In this document: positions 26,390 through 37,100 of the stretch, piece after piece
Layout of the letters: each line of letters starts with the position of its first letter
Position numbering within the stretch: position 1 is the first letter of the stretch
Assembly (NCBI GenBank): GCA_001723855.1
Contig: MCBC01000067.1
Span: 16,877-80,876, forward strand
DNA length: 64,000 nucleotides
Source of the DNA: Candidatus Altarchaeales archaeon WOR_SM1_86-2
GTDB lineage: Archaea > Altiarchaeota > Altiarchaeia > IMC4 > MCBC01
Reading direction: 5' to 3'
Notes under the pieces: generated by a model
The model's database searches: none
Told to the model about the DNA's origin: nothing
The model's input: only the letters and a program-made list of their open reading frames with translations
Position numbers and translations under genes: made by a program

Positions 26390-28390
26390 CGCCAAAACAA
26401 TCAATACCGCGCCCGTCAAAAGTTTCATCACCGCAGTGTTCTTCTTTACAAACCCGCCTAACCGCCGGGATGTGGTGCCTCCATAAACCGCTGTAAAGAT
26501 CAAGATCAGGGGGAGGATAAAAAGGATATTGTATAGAACAAAATACGGGAGTGCTTCCAATATGCCGCATGCATGCATTGATGTGACAACAACCAGGTAT
26601 ATCAACCCCGTGCACGGGAGTTCAAACGCGGCAACAAGGAATCCTATGGCGGCGGTCGCTAAGACCATATTTCGCGAGCGAACGCCATCTCTGATTAACT
26701 TATTCGTAATTTTTCTAAGCCTGTCAGGCATCTTAATCTTCGTTTCTTCGGATCTTCCGCCCCTTGTAACGTATGCTTCATAGAAACTGAAAATCCCGAT
26801 CAATAACGCAAATATACCGATACATGCTCTGATTATATCAGATATATCATGCAAGGCGCCCATAATGCTCAACAAGACCAGCCCGATCGCAAGATATGCC
26901 GCAAACACCGCCGCAACATATACTCCCCCCGCAAGTATTATCGTTCCCCTGTCTCTCCCGACCGCCGTCAAATAGGAGATGAAGAAGATGAGGACAGCAA
27001 ACGCGCAGGGGTTAATGCCGTCAATCAAACCCGCAATAATCACCAGCGGCAGCGGTAAAGGATCGCATATCTTTCCACCCGCGCATTGTAACTCCGCAGG
27101 GCAATTGCCGCTTTGCGCACAATCCTCCACCAGACACTCCAGATCAGACATGACCTCACTGCCTGAAAGAAAAGTATCCCCCAAAATCACAACAGGTACT
27201 TTATTGCCTGCATCATACCCCGTATACCCAAACCAGCAGGAGAAGTCCGCTCCCTCGCACTTTGGTGTTTTATTGTAGTATTTTGCACATTGAAGCAAGA
27301 TAACCGCATTCGTTGTATTGGTGACGTCATACTCTATTACCTCCAACTCGTATTCATCTTTTAGTTCATTGATAAACTCTGCCGCTCTATCGCACTCGGG
27401 ACACCGGGTTGTGAAATAATGAATTCTGACCGGGTTTATATGGCTTTCAAGTTTTACTGTAAACTTTCTCTCGATCGTAGAGTTGCCGTTCTCGTTTACT
27501 GCCGCGACAATGAGCGTATAGTTGCCGGGGTCAAAGATAATGATCTTATTTTTTTTGTTATTATATTTTTTTTCTGAAAAATCAAAATCAAAAGAATAAT
27601 TATAAAGAATAACATTCCCCCTGTAAACCGCCCCATAAACCTCCGAGGCATTTGTTGCGTTTACGAGAACCTCCATGCCTTCAGCACACCCGCATTTGCA
27701 CACCGTTGGTATGTCCGGGGCAGTTTCAACGGCGTTTATTGCGGGCATGCTCTTCTCCGGCTCGCGGACAAAAACGGATGCGTTACGGATGTCCTTATAC
27801 AAAAATGCTTCCGCAATTATTTTAATCCTGTATTCCCCCGCCAGATTTGCAAGAAATTTATTCTCTTTCATCAGGTCTATCTTCTCTTCCTTTCCGTCCG
27901 GTTTTGAGATTAAGGCATACAAACCGGCAACATCACCGCTCGCAACCGCATCGATCCCCACCTCTTCACCCAAGGTTGCGTTTTCCGGAATCGAAACATT
28001 CTCTATTTCCGGCTTTTTCAGGGGACATTCGCATCCGCCTTTAGAAATGCATCCGTCAACAGCCTCTTCAACCTTACCCCGGTTGATATCTTCCCCATCC
28101 AGGACCTGGCCGTCGATAAAGATAAAAGGATAATATATCCCATACTGCTCACACTTTTTCTCCAGAAAATTTCTTAATTCAAGATTTGTTTTGTTGTACG
28201 CAAATTCAAACTTTTGTATCTTTAAGGTATCATATTTGCTTTCCAGCCCGGGCAGATAATTATTTATCGCCTCAATGCAGTGACCGCATTCGTTGCTGTA
28301 AAAGAAATAAATGCAGACTTCTCCATCGTCTGCGGACGCAATCGATATGCTCATCCCTATGATCAAAAGTATCGCAAATATCCTTCCCAT
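26363..28390 (-). CDS. Exported thioredoxin-like domains fused to a CcdA-like membrane domain
   Basis: 675 residues. Signal peptide; first thioredoxin-like domain with ECGHC near residue 35; an Ig-like middle region; second thioredoxin-like domain with RCPEC near residue 345; then six or so membrane helices with GLIDGINPCAFAVLIFF and FELPCTGLIYLVVV, the paired-cysteine NPC and PC motifs of CcdA/DsbD transporters. It probably moves reducing equivalents across the membrane to extracytoplasmic thiols. The next gene upstream, 11 bp away, encodes a shorter relative. Confidence 0.85.
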   Translation of the reverse strand: MGRIFAILLIIGMSISIASADDGEVCIYFFYSNECGHCIEAINNYLPGLESKYDTLKIQKFEFAYNKTNLELRNFLEKKCEQYGIYYPFIFIDGQVLDGEDINRGKVEEAVDGCISKGGCECPLKKPEIENVSIPENATLGEEVGIDAVASGDVAGLYALISKPDGKEEKIDLMKENKFLANLAGEYRIKIIAEAFLYKDIRNASVFVREPEKSMPAINAVETAPDIPTVCKCGCAEGMEVLVNATNASEVYGAVYRGNVILYNYSFDFDFSEKKYNNKKNKIIIFDPGNYTLIVAAVNENGNSTIERKFTVKLESHINPVRIHYFTTRCPECDRAAEFINELKDEYELEVIEYDVTNTTNAVILLQCAKYYNKTPKCEGADFSCWFGYTGYDAGNKVPVVILGDTFLSGSEVMSDLECLVEDCAQSGNCPAELQCAGGKICDPLPLPLVIIAGLIDGINPCAFAVLIFFISYLTAVGRDRGTIILAGGVYVAAVFAAYLAIGLVLLSIMGALHDISDIIRACIGIFALLIGIFSFYEAYVTRGGRSEETKIKMPDRLRKITNKLIRDGVRSRNMVLATAAIGFLVAAFELPCTGLIYLVVVTSMHACGILEALPYFVLYNILFILPLILIFTAVYGGTTSRRLGGFVKKNTAVMKLLTGAVLIVLALYLLKFIF

Positions 28391-28401
28391 ATTCTTTTTA
28401 A

Positions 28402-29577
28402 TTATAAAGCCCCAACAATAAGAACGGTTCCTAAGATAACCATAACTATTCCGGTAAGTAAATGCATTCTTCTTTTATTTCTCTGCCTCCACATTTCCAT
28501 CCCGCCCGTTCTTTTAACACCAAAATATACCATAAACACGACAATAAGCATTGGCAGAACGAACGCGAGGTTGTAAAGTGCGAGTATTACAACCCCGAGT
28601 ATAAAAGGAATATCCATGGTGGACATCATACCCACGACGGAAGCATAAATCGTCACGGCGCACGGCGCCAAAAAGAAACTTATAACAACCCCCGCTGCGA
28701 ATGCGCCCCTGACGCTTGTAACTTTCCCGATAACCTTTGTAACCCTGCTATCCCATGATTTGGGAATCCCCATCGTAAACCCGAGAGAGCCGTAACTTAA
28801 ATAATCCTTTAAATTCAGAACCCCTATTGCAAGTGCAAACAGCCCGATTATTTTTTTAAATAACCCGACAGTTCCCGTACCAACAACTAATTCTTTCAGT
28901 ACATGAAACATTCCAACCCCCGTTAAAAAATACATAAGATAGATTCCCGCGATAAACGAAAGCCCGACTTTTAGTGCTTCTTTATGATCCATTTTCGTTT
29001 TAGACAAAACAGATGCGATTAAAAATATTAAAATCCCGAGGGCGCATACATTTAACGCATCGGCAATTGCGGCACCTATTATCATGGCAATTAAAAGCGC
29101 ACCCATGGTCGGCGGCTCGGGCGGGTTTACATCATCGCCCGGCACGGTAACGCATGCGCATCCTTCAGCGATGCATGTCCTGATCATATCCTCGAATTTT
29201 TCTTCTATTTCTTTATCGCCAACGAGCGCGTAATTGCTTATTATGACCATCGGAACGCTCGCGGAAACATTATAGCAGCTTGCACAAAGTATGCATGTAC
29301 CCGGATCCTCCACTGCATTAATCTCTGTTATGTCCAGGTCATATCTTGACCGCAGTTCATTTATAATCGGCTTTACATTTTCACAGTGGGGACAGTCTTT
29401 TTTATAAAAATATAACACACGGATTTCACCATCGCATTTCCCGACATTATATGTTTTGCACTCCTGTGCCGTATCGGCGACAGTAATATTCGATGTATTA
29501 TCCAAATACGAAAATTCATCCCCTTCTGCTGTGCCTGCGATTAAAAATATAAATAAAATTAACCAAATGTTCCTCAT
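28402..29577 (-). CDS. Exported thioredoxin-like domain fused to a CcdA-like membrane domain
   Basis: 391 residues. Signal peptide, thioredoxin-like domain with DCPHCENVKP near residue 62 and ASCYNVSASVPMVII as the cis-Pro region, then a membrane domain with ADALNVCALGILIFL and FFLAPCAVTIYASVV, corresponding to the CcdA NPC/PC pair. Same design as the longer downstream gene, so probably an ancestral duplication; together a thiol redox relay is likely. Start ATG at 29577; divergent from tatC across 56 bp. Confidence 0.85.
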   Translation of the reverse strand: MRNIWLILFIFLIAGTAEGDEFSYLDNTSNITVADTAQECKTYNVGKCDGEIRVLYFYKKDCPHCENVKPIINELRSRYDLDITEINAVEDPGTCILCASCYNVSASVPMVIISNYALVGDKEIEEKFEDMIRTCIAEGCACVTVPGDDVNPPEPPTMGALLIAMIIGAAIADALNVCALGILIFLIASVLSKTKMDHKEALKVGLSFIAGIYLMYFLTGVGMFHVLKELVVGTGTVGLFKKIIGLFALAIGVLNLKDYLSYGSLGFTMGIPKSWDSRVTKVIGKVTSVRGAFAAGVVISFFLAPCAVTIYASVVGMMSTMDIPFILGVVILALYNLAFVLPMLIVVFMVYFGVKRTGGMEMWRQRNKRRMHLLTGIVMVILGTVLIVGAL

Positions 29578-29633
29578 ATAAATAAATTTTCGATATAAAT
29601 TAATTAATCTAATTCAAATAGATTATTCCAATA

Positions 29634-30359
29634 ATGAAGATGACCTCACCTGAGAAACAATCCATCATAGAGCACCTGGAAGAACTGAGAAGGTGTTTAA
29701 TCATTTGCATAGTCGCGGTTTTTGTTTTCTCCAGCATAGCATTCATGCTTTTCAGCGAGGATGTGATACTTAAGATGGAGATTGACCTGCTCGACAAGTA
29801 TGAGGGGGTAAAGGTTATTGCCACATCCTTTATGGAAGCGATTATGGTGAGATTTAAGGTATCCATGTTTTTTGGTATTTATTTTTCACTTCCTGTGATC
29901 ATGTATCAATTCTTTAGGTTTGTGATGCCCGCCCTGTATGCAAATGAAAGAAAAAGTATGTTGATAATCCTCCCTGCATCGCTTATCCTGTTCACTCTCG
30001 GAGCATTGTTTGCTTATGCTGTATTGTTGCCGGTGATAGTGAAATTTTTGATCGGCTTTACATTTCCAATCGCCGAGCCATATTTAAAATTAACTGAACT
30101 CATCTCCTTTATAGCGTTGTTTACATTTATGATGGGGGTAATATTCCAATGGCCTCTCATAACTGCCGTGCTTTCAAATTTCGGAGTCGTGTCCCCGAAA
30201 ACATGGAGCGAGAAAAGAAGGCATGCTATAGTTGTATGCTTCATTGTTGGAGCATTCATAACAGACCCGACACTTGTAAGCCAGATTTTGGTTGCGATAC
30301 CAATGATAATACTCTATGAGATAGGAATAATTACAGCGAAGGTTGTCTGGAGGGGGTAA
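29634..30359 (+). CDS. tatC: Sec-independent protein translocase TatC
   Basis: 241 residues with six membrane helices. N-terminal IIEHLEELRRCLIICIVAVF contains the conserved HLEELR signal-peptide recognition motif; FRFVMPALYANERKS and GAFITDPTLVSQILVAIPM are also typical. It exports folded proteins bearing twin-arginine leaders; a likely client is the formate dehydrogenase alpha subunit at 34.1-37.1 kb. TatA lies 2.2 kb away on the other strand. Confidence 0.95.
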   Translation: MKMTSPEKQSIIEHLEELRRCLIICIVAVFVFSSIAFMLFSEDVILKMEIDLLDKYEGVKVIATSFMEAIMVRFKVSMFFGIYFSLPVIMYQFFRFVMPALYANERKSMLIILPASLILFTLGALFAYAVLLPVIVKFLIGFTFPIAEPYLKLTELISFIALFTFMMGVIFQWPLITAVLSNFGVVSPKTWSEKRRHAIVVCFIVGAFITDPTLVSQILVAIPMIILYEIGIITAKVVWRG

Positions 30360-30455
30360 TTATTTATTTTGATTATAAAAAACAAACACAACGAAAATTT
30401 TGAAAATTTTTATATGCGTGGTATAAGAAAGGTGCGTTATTACATAAAACAGAAA

Positions 30456-31076
30456 TTAGATTGATTTTAGGAAATTTATCAATTCCTTAAAATCCGTGTG
30501 ACTCAAATCCCAGTAGTTTTTAACAATTCCATATGCCATGCCATAAGCAATTTCAGGCATAATTGCTAAATATGCTTGAGCTTTTGCTTTATCTTCATTC
30601 TTGGGTTTTTCTTTTATTGCAGTATCGGAATTAACTGCCTCTATGAATTTATCAACTTGTTTCATTGCAGGGTTGTTTTTTTGGCTTAAAACACACAAAG
30701 TTTCCATCATACCTTTATCTTTATTATTGGGCATAATAAAATATGCGACAGCAGGGTTGCTTGAAGAAAATTCTTTTGGATTGCTCGAAGCTTTCAGTGC
30801 ACGATTTATAGTGTGCTCAATAGATTCTTTTGAATTTCGATAGCTATTATCCGCATCTAAAATGGCTGCTACCCTCCGTACATTATTAAATCCTGAAAAA
30901 AGCCGAATGTCTGGAAATTTATTTTTAAATTCTCCTTTACTCCCTATATCCCAAACCTGAATATCAGATATCCCTAACTTTTCTAATAATCTCTCAAAAA
31001 ACCATTTATCATCCTTGCCTTCAACGGCGATAATTTTTTCTTTCTCAAAAGAAATCGGGGCATTAGAATAAACCAT
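30456..31076 (-). CDS. DUF3226/Toprim-type protein of an ATPase-nuclease pair
   Basis: 206 residues. IIAVEGKDDKWFFERLLEKL (acidic Toprim residue) and AAILDADNSYRN (DxD motif) mark a Toprim-like fold; YFIMPNNKDKGMMETL adds a third acidic site. It starts 1 nt after the AAA ATPase gene ends. Toprim proteins next to SMC-like ATPases occur in OLD, PARIS and similar anti-phage systems; here the Toprim part is a separate protein, as in PARIS AriB, but assignment to a named system is inference. Confidence 0.75.
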   Translation of the reverse strand: MVYSNAPISFEKEKIIAVEGKDDKWFFERLLEKLGISDIQVWDIGSKGEFKNKFPDIRLFSGFNNVRRVAAILDADNSYRNSKESIEHTINRALKASSNPKEFSSSNPAVAYFIMPNNKDKGMMETLCVLSQKNNPAMKQVDKFIEAVNSDTAIKEKPKNEDKAKAQAYLAIMPEIAYGMAYGIVKNYWDLSHTDFKELINFLKSI

Positions 31077-31077
31077 T

Positions 31078-32118
31078 TTATCTCATTTCCCAATTACTTT
31101 CAACAAAAGACCTTATCTTTTCTTGTGAAAAATAGATTGATTTATGTTGTTTGCCATCGGTTTCAATTCTATAAAGACTGCCTTTTGTCTTACCTCTAAG
31201 AACATTTGAAAATGCCCTTATGTTCTCAATTGAATGAGTTGCTGCAATGATTTGAACATTATATTTTTCGGAGGTTTTTGCTATTGCATTCCAAAGTATT
31301 TCTTGAGACTTAAAATGAAGCCCATTCTCAATCTCGTCTATCAAAACCACTCCATCTTTTGTATCCATAATCGCGAGAACCACGGCTAATATTTTAACCA
31401 TGCCGTCCCCCATTAACTGGAGCGGCACTAGATTATCAAGGCCCAAATCGACATAAACTATTCCTCCTTGTCCAAGAGCAATGTCTTTTAAATTTGGCTC
31501 GATGTTTTTTAAGATATCAATTACTTGGCTCTTTTCTTTTCTTCTTTGAATATTATCAAACCTATCAGATAGGTCGTTTTTTGTTCTATCAGATATAAAA
31601 ATTCCTTTCCTTAATTCTTTATAATCCTTCGCAAGATTTATAACCAAAGGATGCTCTCCTTTTTCTAAATCAACCCAAATTTCAGACTTAATCTTTTTCT
31701 TATCCCTATTTGATATTGTTGCTTCCAAGATCAGGCCATTTATTTCAGGTGTGGAAGTTGATGAAGTACCTACTCCATTTCGGTCTTTTATGGTTTGCAT
31801 AAACAGGGTGTGTGGTTTGATTTTCAGATTTCTTTTAGATTTATCATCAAATTCGGCATCCAGAATTATTGTATTATCCAAATTTAGATCTCTAAAGAAG
31901 CTTTTCCAGGAAACATCCCCAATTAGATCAAAAAATCGAAATGAGTTGATTTTTAAGGGTAGTTGGGAATTGCTTACTCCAACAAGTAAAAATAATGATT
32001 CCAATATAGTTGTTTTCCCGGAATTATTCGCACCTACAACTAAGTTTAGCTTAGACATATCTTTTAATTTTAAACCGCCAATTCCTCTGAAATCTGAAAT
32101 ATTCAGTTCTTTAAACAT
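31078..32118 (-). CDS. AAA/ABC-type ATPase (OLD/AriA-like)
   Basis: 346 residues. ISDFRGIGGLKLKDMSKLNL then GANNSGKTTILESLFLLVG (Walker A), PLQLMGDGMVKILAVVLAI as the signature region, and GVVLIDEIENGLHFKSQE as Walker B with ATHSIENIRAFS following. This is the compact ATPase head of the OLD/RecF-like group, without a fused Toprim domain, which is supplied by the next gene. Candidate defence sensor. The pair lies between tatC and tatA, interrupting genes related by export. Confidence 0.85.
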   Translation of the reverse strand: MFKELNISDFRGIGGLKLKDMSKLNLVVGANNSGKTTILESLFLLVGVSNSQLPLKINSFRFFDLIGDVSWKSFFRDLNLDNTIILDAEFDDKSKRNLKIKPHTLFMQTIKDRNGVGTSSTSTPEINGLILEATISNRDKKKIKSEIWVDLEKGEHPLVINLAKDYKELRKGIFISDRTKNDLSDRFDNIQRRKEKSQVIDILKNIEPNLKDIALGQGGIVYVDLGLDNLVPLQLMGDGMVKILAVVLAIMDTKDGVVLIDEIENGLHFKSQEILWNAIAKTSEKYNVQIIAATHSIENIRAFSNVLRGKTKGSLYRIETDGKQHKSIYFSQEKIRSFVESNWEMR

Positions 32119-32530
32119 TTTTATAAATAATAGATTATCTTAATAAATCTTTTGAGTTACAAATGCCCCCTGCCATTTTGACAATATGAGACATCAAACC
32201 GTAACTTTAACCATTTTTAGGAATATGTCTTTGTCTAAAGCCAAAAACACACTCTTGCGATACTTTTTTTACCTTACACGCCTTTATAATCCTATTACTA
32301 AAATTAGTAATATGAAAACTCAAAAAATAATGCCCAATTATGAGCTAAAACAGTTGCCAGAGAATCCATAACTGAATTTCTGATAAAACCTATTACGAAA
32401 AATGGGCATAGTTACGGATCAAAAGTGGAGGTATCTGTCCATAGGACTTCCCACAGTCCCTGATCTTAATTAGCAAGCAACCCAAAAAATGAATATAAAT
32501 CGGTTATATCAGAACTTTTATAGATAACAC
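32119..32530. other. Intergenic DNA with a scrap of a Fic-like start
   Basis: No intact gene. At 32312-32371 a 19-codon frame (MKTQKIMPNYELKQLPENP) resembles the opening of Fic/DOC family proteins, then stops. The rest shows nothing I can name. It holds the promoter regions for the ATPase operon on the left. Confidence 0.35.
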
Positions 32531-32827
32531 TCATTTCTTACTCCTCTCAACCAATTCCTTTCTCAATTCCTCATCGCTCTTACCCTCGACATCTATTCCT
32601 GCTTCTTTGGCCATTGACCTGACTTCAGACCCCGACTTACTTTTTTCTGTCTCTTCCTCCTCCGGCTTCGTTATATCCTTCAACCCCCTCTTAAACTCCG
32701 TCACAGCAGATCCTATGCTCCTTGCTAACTCAGGAAGTTTCCTTGCTCCAAACAAAAGCAGAATTATAATTAATATCGCTAAAATCTGCAATGGTCCTAT
32801 ATTCCCGAGGATAAGCGGCATAAACAT
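32531..32827 (-). CDS. tatA: Twin-arginine translocase TatA/E
   Basis: 98 residues. One N-terminal membrane helix (LQILAILIIILLLFG) then the conserved amphipathic helix FGARKLPELARSIGSAVTEF and an acidic tail. Forms the Tat pore with TatC. Last gene of the formate dehydrogenase cluster, suggesting co-expression with its Tat client. The charged C-terminal tail (GIDVEGKSDEELRKELVER) is longer than in minimal TatA. Confidence 0.93.
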   Translation of the reverse strand: MFMPLILGNIGPLQILAILIIILLLFGARKLPELARSIGSAVTEFKRGLKDITKPEEEETEKSKSGSEVRSMAKEAGIDVEGKSDEELRKELVERSKK

Positions 32828-32892
32828 GGTCGTTATTTTTCTAATTCATTATATTTTAAAATAAAAAGAAAATAAAAAGAAAATAAAAAAAT

Positions 32893-33309
32893 TTAAGCAG
32901 TGGTTGTTTTCGGGCGGATTGACAGCAAACCCAGGCATACTACCCCCAGTGCGATCACTAAATAAAAGGTAAATATTCTCAGCGGTATAATACTCTGTGC
33001 AATCGACTGCGGCAGTGAAATGCCCATTGTTACCATAAATATGAGCAGTCCGGTAAGGCATAATAACGCCGCCGCTATCATCCCCGCCCAAAACGCAAAA
33101 CTTGCTATGCCGCTGTATTTCCCCCACGATTTTGTCATCAACGCATAAATGATGTACACCACAAATACCGCCCCAAGCAAAAAGGAGAATATCTTTATCG
33201 CTCCGCTTGCTATCGCATCTCCGCCAAAAATATAGTGAGGCACGCTAAGCACCGTCACTATCCCCACGCATATTGCCAAAGCCCATAATAACATATCGTT
33301 TGTATCCAT
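32893..33309 (-). CDS. Membrane protein of the formate dehydrogenase operon
   Basis: 138 residues with four membrane helices (LLWALAICVGIVTVLSVPHY, FSFLLGAVFVVYIIYALM, SFAFWAGMIAAALLCLTGLL, FTFYLVIALGVVCLGLLS). It starts 2 nt after the ferredoxin-subunit gene stops. Position suggests the membrane anchor or quinone-side subunit, but it lacks the His ligands of a classical gamma cytochrome b, so the electron route is open. Confidence 0.7.
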   Translation of the reverse strand: MDTNDMLLWALAICVGIVTVLSVPHYIFGGDAIASGAIKIFSFLLGAVFVVYIIYALMTKSWGKYSGIASFAFWAGMIAAALLCLTGLLIFMVTMGISLPQSIAQSIIPLRIFTFYLVIALGVVCLGLLSIRPKTTTA

Positions 33310-33311
33310 TT

Positions 33312-34064
33312 TTATTCTTCACCCCCAGATGATTTTACTTTTTCTTTCCTACTTTTGAATGCATGCAAAGCCGCCAGTCCGACTCCCCCGGCAACCGCCA
33401 CCACCCCTAAAGGATGCGCTATCGCTTCAAGTAAAGACGGAAGCCCGTGAATTTGTGCTTTCTCCAGCCCTATCTGCTCAAACGGCACGTCAGACACGTA
33501 GATCACAGAGGAATCATATTCCCTCCCCCCGCCATATACATACGAGAAGTTGCCGGCGTAAGCAAGCATATCATCCCGGTCCCCAAACTTAACTGCTTTC
33601 GCAGGGCATGCCTTAACACACGCCGGCTCCAACGCCGGACTCTGGGTTATGCGGTCGTAACACAACGTACATTTCTGGATCGTCTCTTCACCGTCATTGA
33701 ATACTGGCACCCCGAAAGGACACGCCTCTATGCACAATTTCACGCCCTCGCACTTGTTCTTATCCACGACCACCGCTCCGTTATCATACTTCGTTATTGC
33801 GCTCGCTGGGCAGTTTTTCACGCACATCGGCTCATCGCAGTGCATGCACTGCTTCTTGTAAAAGTTTTTTGGATCCTTCTCCTTTAAGACAGTCCATTCA
33901 TCGGTACTTAATGCCCATGCGCCATTGCTTGCAGCATAAGCTGCCCTTATTTGATCCGCTGTCTTGCCAACAGTATGCGGCTCCAATTTATTCCAATTCT
34001 CGCACGCCGTAATGCAAGACCTGCACTCCGTGCATCTCGTCAAATCAATCAATTTGGCTTTCAT
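33312..34064 (-). CDS. Formate dehydrogenase iron-sulfur subunit (FdhB/HybA-like)
   Basis: 250 residues with four 4Fe-4S binding groups: CTECRSCITACENW, CMHCDEPMCVKNCPA, CEGVKLCIEACPFGVPVF and CTLCYDRI with ACVKACPAKAVKFG. A C-terminal membrane helix (GVVAVAGGVGLAALHAF) anchors it as in FdnH/FdhH beta subunits. Passes electrons from the alpha subunit to the membrane. Operon with the alpha subunit (50 bp upstream). Confidence 0.9.
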   Translation of the reverse strand: MKAKLIDLTRCTECRSCITACENWNKLEPHTVGKTADQIRAAYAASNGAWALSTDEWTVLKEKDPKNFYKKQCMHCDEPMCVKNCPASAITKYDNGAVVVDKNKCEGVKLCIEACPFGVPVFNDGEETIQKCTLCYDRITQSPALEPACVKACPAKAVKFGDRDDMLAYAGNFSYVYGGGREYDSSVIYVSDVPFEQIGLEKAQIHGLPSLLEAIAHPLGVVAVAGGVGLAALHAFKSRKEKVKSSGGEE

Positions 34065-34114
34065 TTTTTCATATTTTTTTATTTTTGATCAAACTTTTTC
34101 TAAAAGTTTGTTGA

Positions 34115-37100
34115 TCATGCTTTTTCCACATTACACAAACATGCCTTATACTCCGGGATGTTGGCGTTCGGGTCTCTCGCATCCACGGTCAGTAAATTCG
34201 CACTCGGTCCCGTGCACAATCCCTTGTCCCCCCAGTGCCACGGTATTGAAACCACCTGCTTCTGCGGGTTATCCCAGCCGTCCATCCTGCCGTCAACTCT
34301 CGCTGGAATGATTATTCCCGCGGGATGGCGGGCAGATGTGACCTTCACCTTGTCGCCGTTCTTAACCCCGAGTTTATCGGCAAGCGTTTTACTCATCGCG
34401 CAGTAAGGTTCCGGCTCAAGTTCACAAAGCCAGGGGAGGTTTCTTGTTTTCTGCCCGGCCAGGTGATGCTCAAGCAGTCGGTGCGTTGTTAAAACAATCG
34501 GGTATTTACTTTTATCCCCAACTACATTATAGCCGGTGTCGATCAAGTCCTGTACACCCCTGTACCTCGGATACTTGGAATTCAACTCAGGCATCGGCGT
34601 CTCTGCGGGTTCCTTATGCGTTGGAATCGGCCCGTCAACGACTCTTGGTGCGTAAATCAACCCCTTCTTCTCCGTTGTTATGAAATCAAAGTTACTGCCT
34701 CCTGGACCTCCCTGACCATCCCAGTTCTCATTGTGGTATAAAATTCTCTGGTTTACGGGCCAGCACCAGCCCCAGTCGGGGTACGTTGTTCCCAATCCTC
34801 CGGGATCGGTTCCTCTTCTCTTTGCAAGAACCTCCCCAGTATTCCAGTCATACTGTCCGCGGTAAAGTCTGTTACAGAGATCCATCTCCTTGTAAACTTC
34901 TATTGCAGCCGACTCAAGTTCAGCGCCTGTAAGTGTGTTGGTGTCAGGATCGGTGGAGGGATCAAATCCATACCTATTCCATGCCTTATCCCATGAACTT
35001 CCCTTGATATTTTCATCATGAAGCAGTGCTCCTTTATCCGACAGTTTCCTTGCAACCCTCAGCACAACCTCCAGGTCGGATTTGCACTCATACATCGGGT
35101 CAATTGCCTGGTAGCACCACTGCACAACCCGCGGCGAGTTCGTCTGCGAACCCGTTTTTTCTGAGAACGTGCATGCCGGAAGAAGTATTGTTATTGATCC
35201 TTCTTTTCTTTCCACTGCAGCGGTTTCCGGCTCAAACAAATCCGAGACGATCAAGACATCCAGATTCTTTAAACCCGCTTTCGTGTCATTCAGGTTGGGA
35301 TTTGCAACCATCGGATTCTCGCCAAGCGCCCAGAATGCTTTAACGCTTCCGTCTTTCATTGCCCTAAACATTGGAACGACACTTAAGCCAACACCCTGGG
35401 CCATCTGGTCTTCCCTTATGCACCAGTAATTCAATATCGCCAGCATCCCTCTCTTCCTGCTGCACCAGCTGTTATACTGCATCCATTTCCCTTTCATCGG
35501 GTCAGAAACAGGGGTTGTTATGTCTGCTACGAATTCGTCATAACCAGGCTCGGGTCCTTCACCTGTCCAGCCGCCGCTACAGCTGCCGAAAAAACTCTTC
35601 CAGTCCTGACCTTTGCCCCTCACATTAATGTAACCGGGCCATATATGAGCCAGAGCACACATATCCGTTGAGCCCTGGACATTGTTGTGCCCTCTCAACG
35701 CGTTAATTCCCCCTCCCGGGCGTCCGGCATTTCCAAGTAAAAGCTGCAGGGTAGCGTAATTTCTTATATACTGAACTCCTACGGTATGCTGCGTTGAACC
35801 CATTGAATAAATGATTGTCGCGCAATTCTTTATTTCCGTGCCGTTCACAACTCTCGTTCCCTGGCTTTCGTCACTGAACATTTTCGCGGCTTCTTCGATC
35901 TTCGCTGCCGGAACCCATGTTATCTTCTCTGCCTCTTCAAATGTGTACGGCGCCACAGTTTCCTTTAGAATGTTAAACGCTGTATCAGGATGCCCTTCCA
36001 AACCGTCTGCTTTCTTGTATTTACCTTTTACCTGCACCTCCTTATATACGGGATTTCCTTCAGCATCTGTTTTTGGAATTTCCTTCTCAACCATCACGGG
36101 GTTTCCTTCATCGTCAAGTACGGGATTCCCGGCTTCATCCAGCTCTTGCTCCTCGATCATCTCCGTGTCCTGCACGGTTTCCGTTTCCAGAACAAAAGCA
36201 TTTGCATAATCTCCCGCAGCGTGTTTTGCTCTATCAACGATGAACGGCGCAACCGTCCTTTCCATCAGGAACTTTTCGTCATATTTTTTGTTGTCAATAA
36301 CATACTTTATTATCGCTCCAATCAACGCTATATCAGTTCCGGGACGGTGCTGCATAAACAGGTCCGCCTTTGCTGCTGATTTCGTAAGCCGCGGATCCGC
36401 ACATATAATTTTTGCTCCGTTTTTATCCCTTGCTTCCATGATATGCTGCATTGCTATCGGATGGCATTCCACGGTGTTAGAGCCGATAATGAATGCGCAC
36501 TTCGTGTTCTGCATGTCTGTCCAGTGGTTTGTCATCGCCCCAAAGCCGAAGGAGTTCACAAGGGCCGCGACAGTGGAGGCATGGCATTCCCTTGCCTGGT
36601 GCTCAATGTTGTTTGTCCCTAAAAGCCTCACCAGTTTTTGAAATGAATAGACCTCTTCATTCAATACTGCTGCGCTGCCCATAAAAGCCAGTGCATCCGG
36701 TCCGTGATTTTCCTTCACCTTTGCGAGTTCATCGGCAATGGTGGTTATCGCTTCACCCCATGTTATTTCCTGCCAGCCGCCGTTCCCTGTTCTTTTCATC
36801 GGTTTCTTTATCCGCAAATCGTTGTTTATCAATTGTATGTGGGCAGTTCCCTTACTGCACAAACTTCCGTTGTTTATAGGGTTCTCGGGATCGCCTTCAA
36901 CATGCACGACCTTGCCGTCCTTAACGTAATAAACCAACCCGCAGCCAACAGCACAGTACTGACACACAGAAAGCACTTTTTCGCCTTCTATTTTAGGTGA
37001 TGTGCCCGCACTTTTTGTCTTAACATCCGCCTGGGCGGTTCCCATTGCAATAGCAGACCCGGCAGCGGCAGCCCCCCCGATTTTCAAGAATTCACGCCTC

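Noticed and set aside
35811..36641. Plus-strand open frames opposite the formate dehydrogenase alpha gene
   Set aside because: Antisense shadows of the conserved molybdoenzyme gene with no own features.
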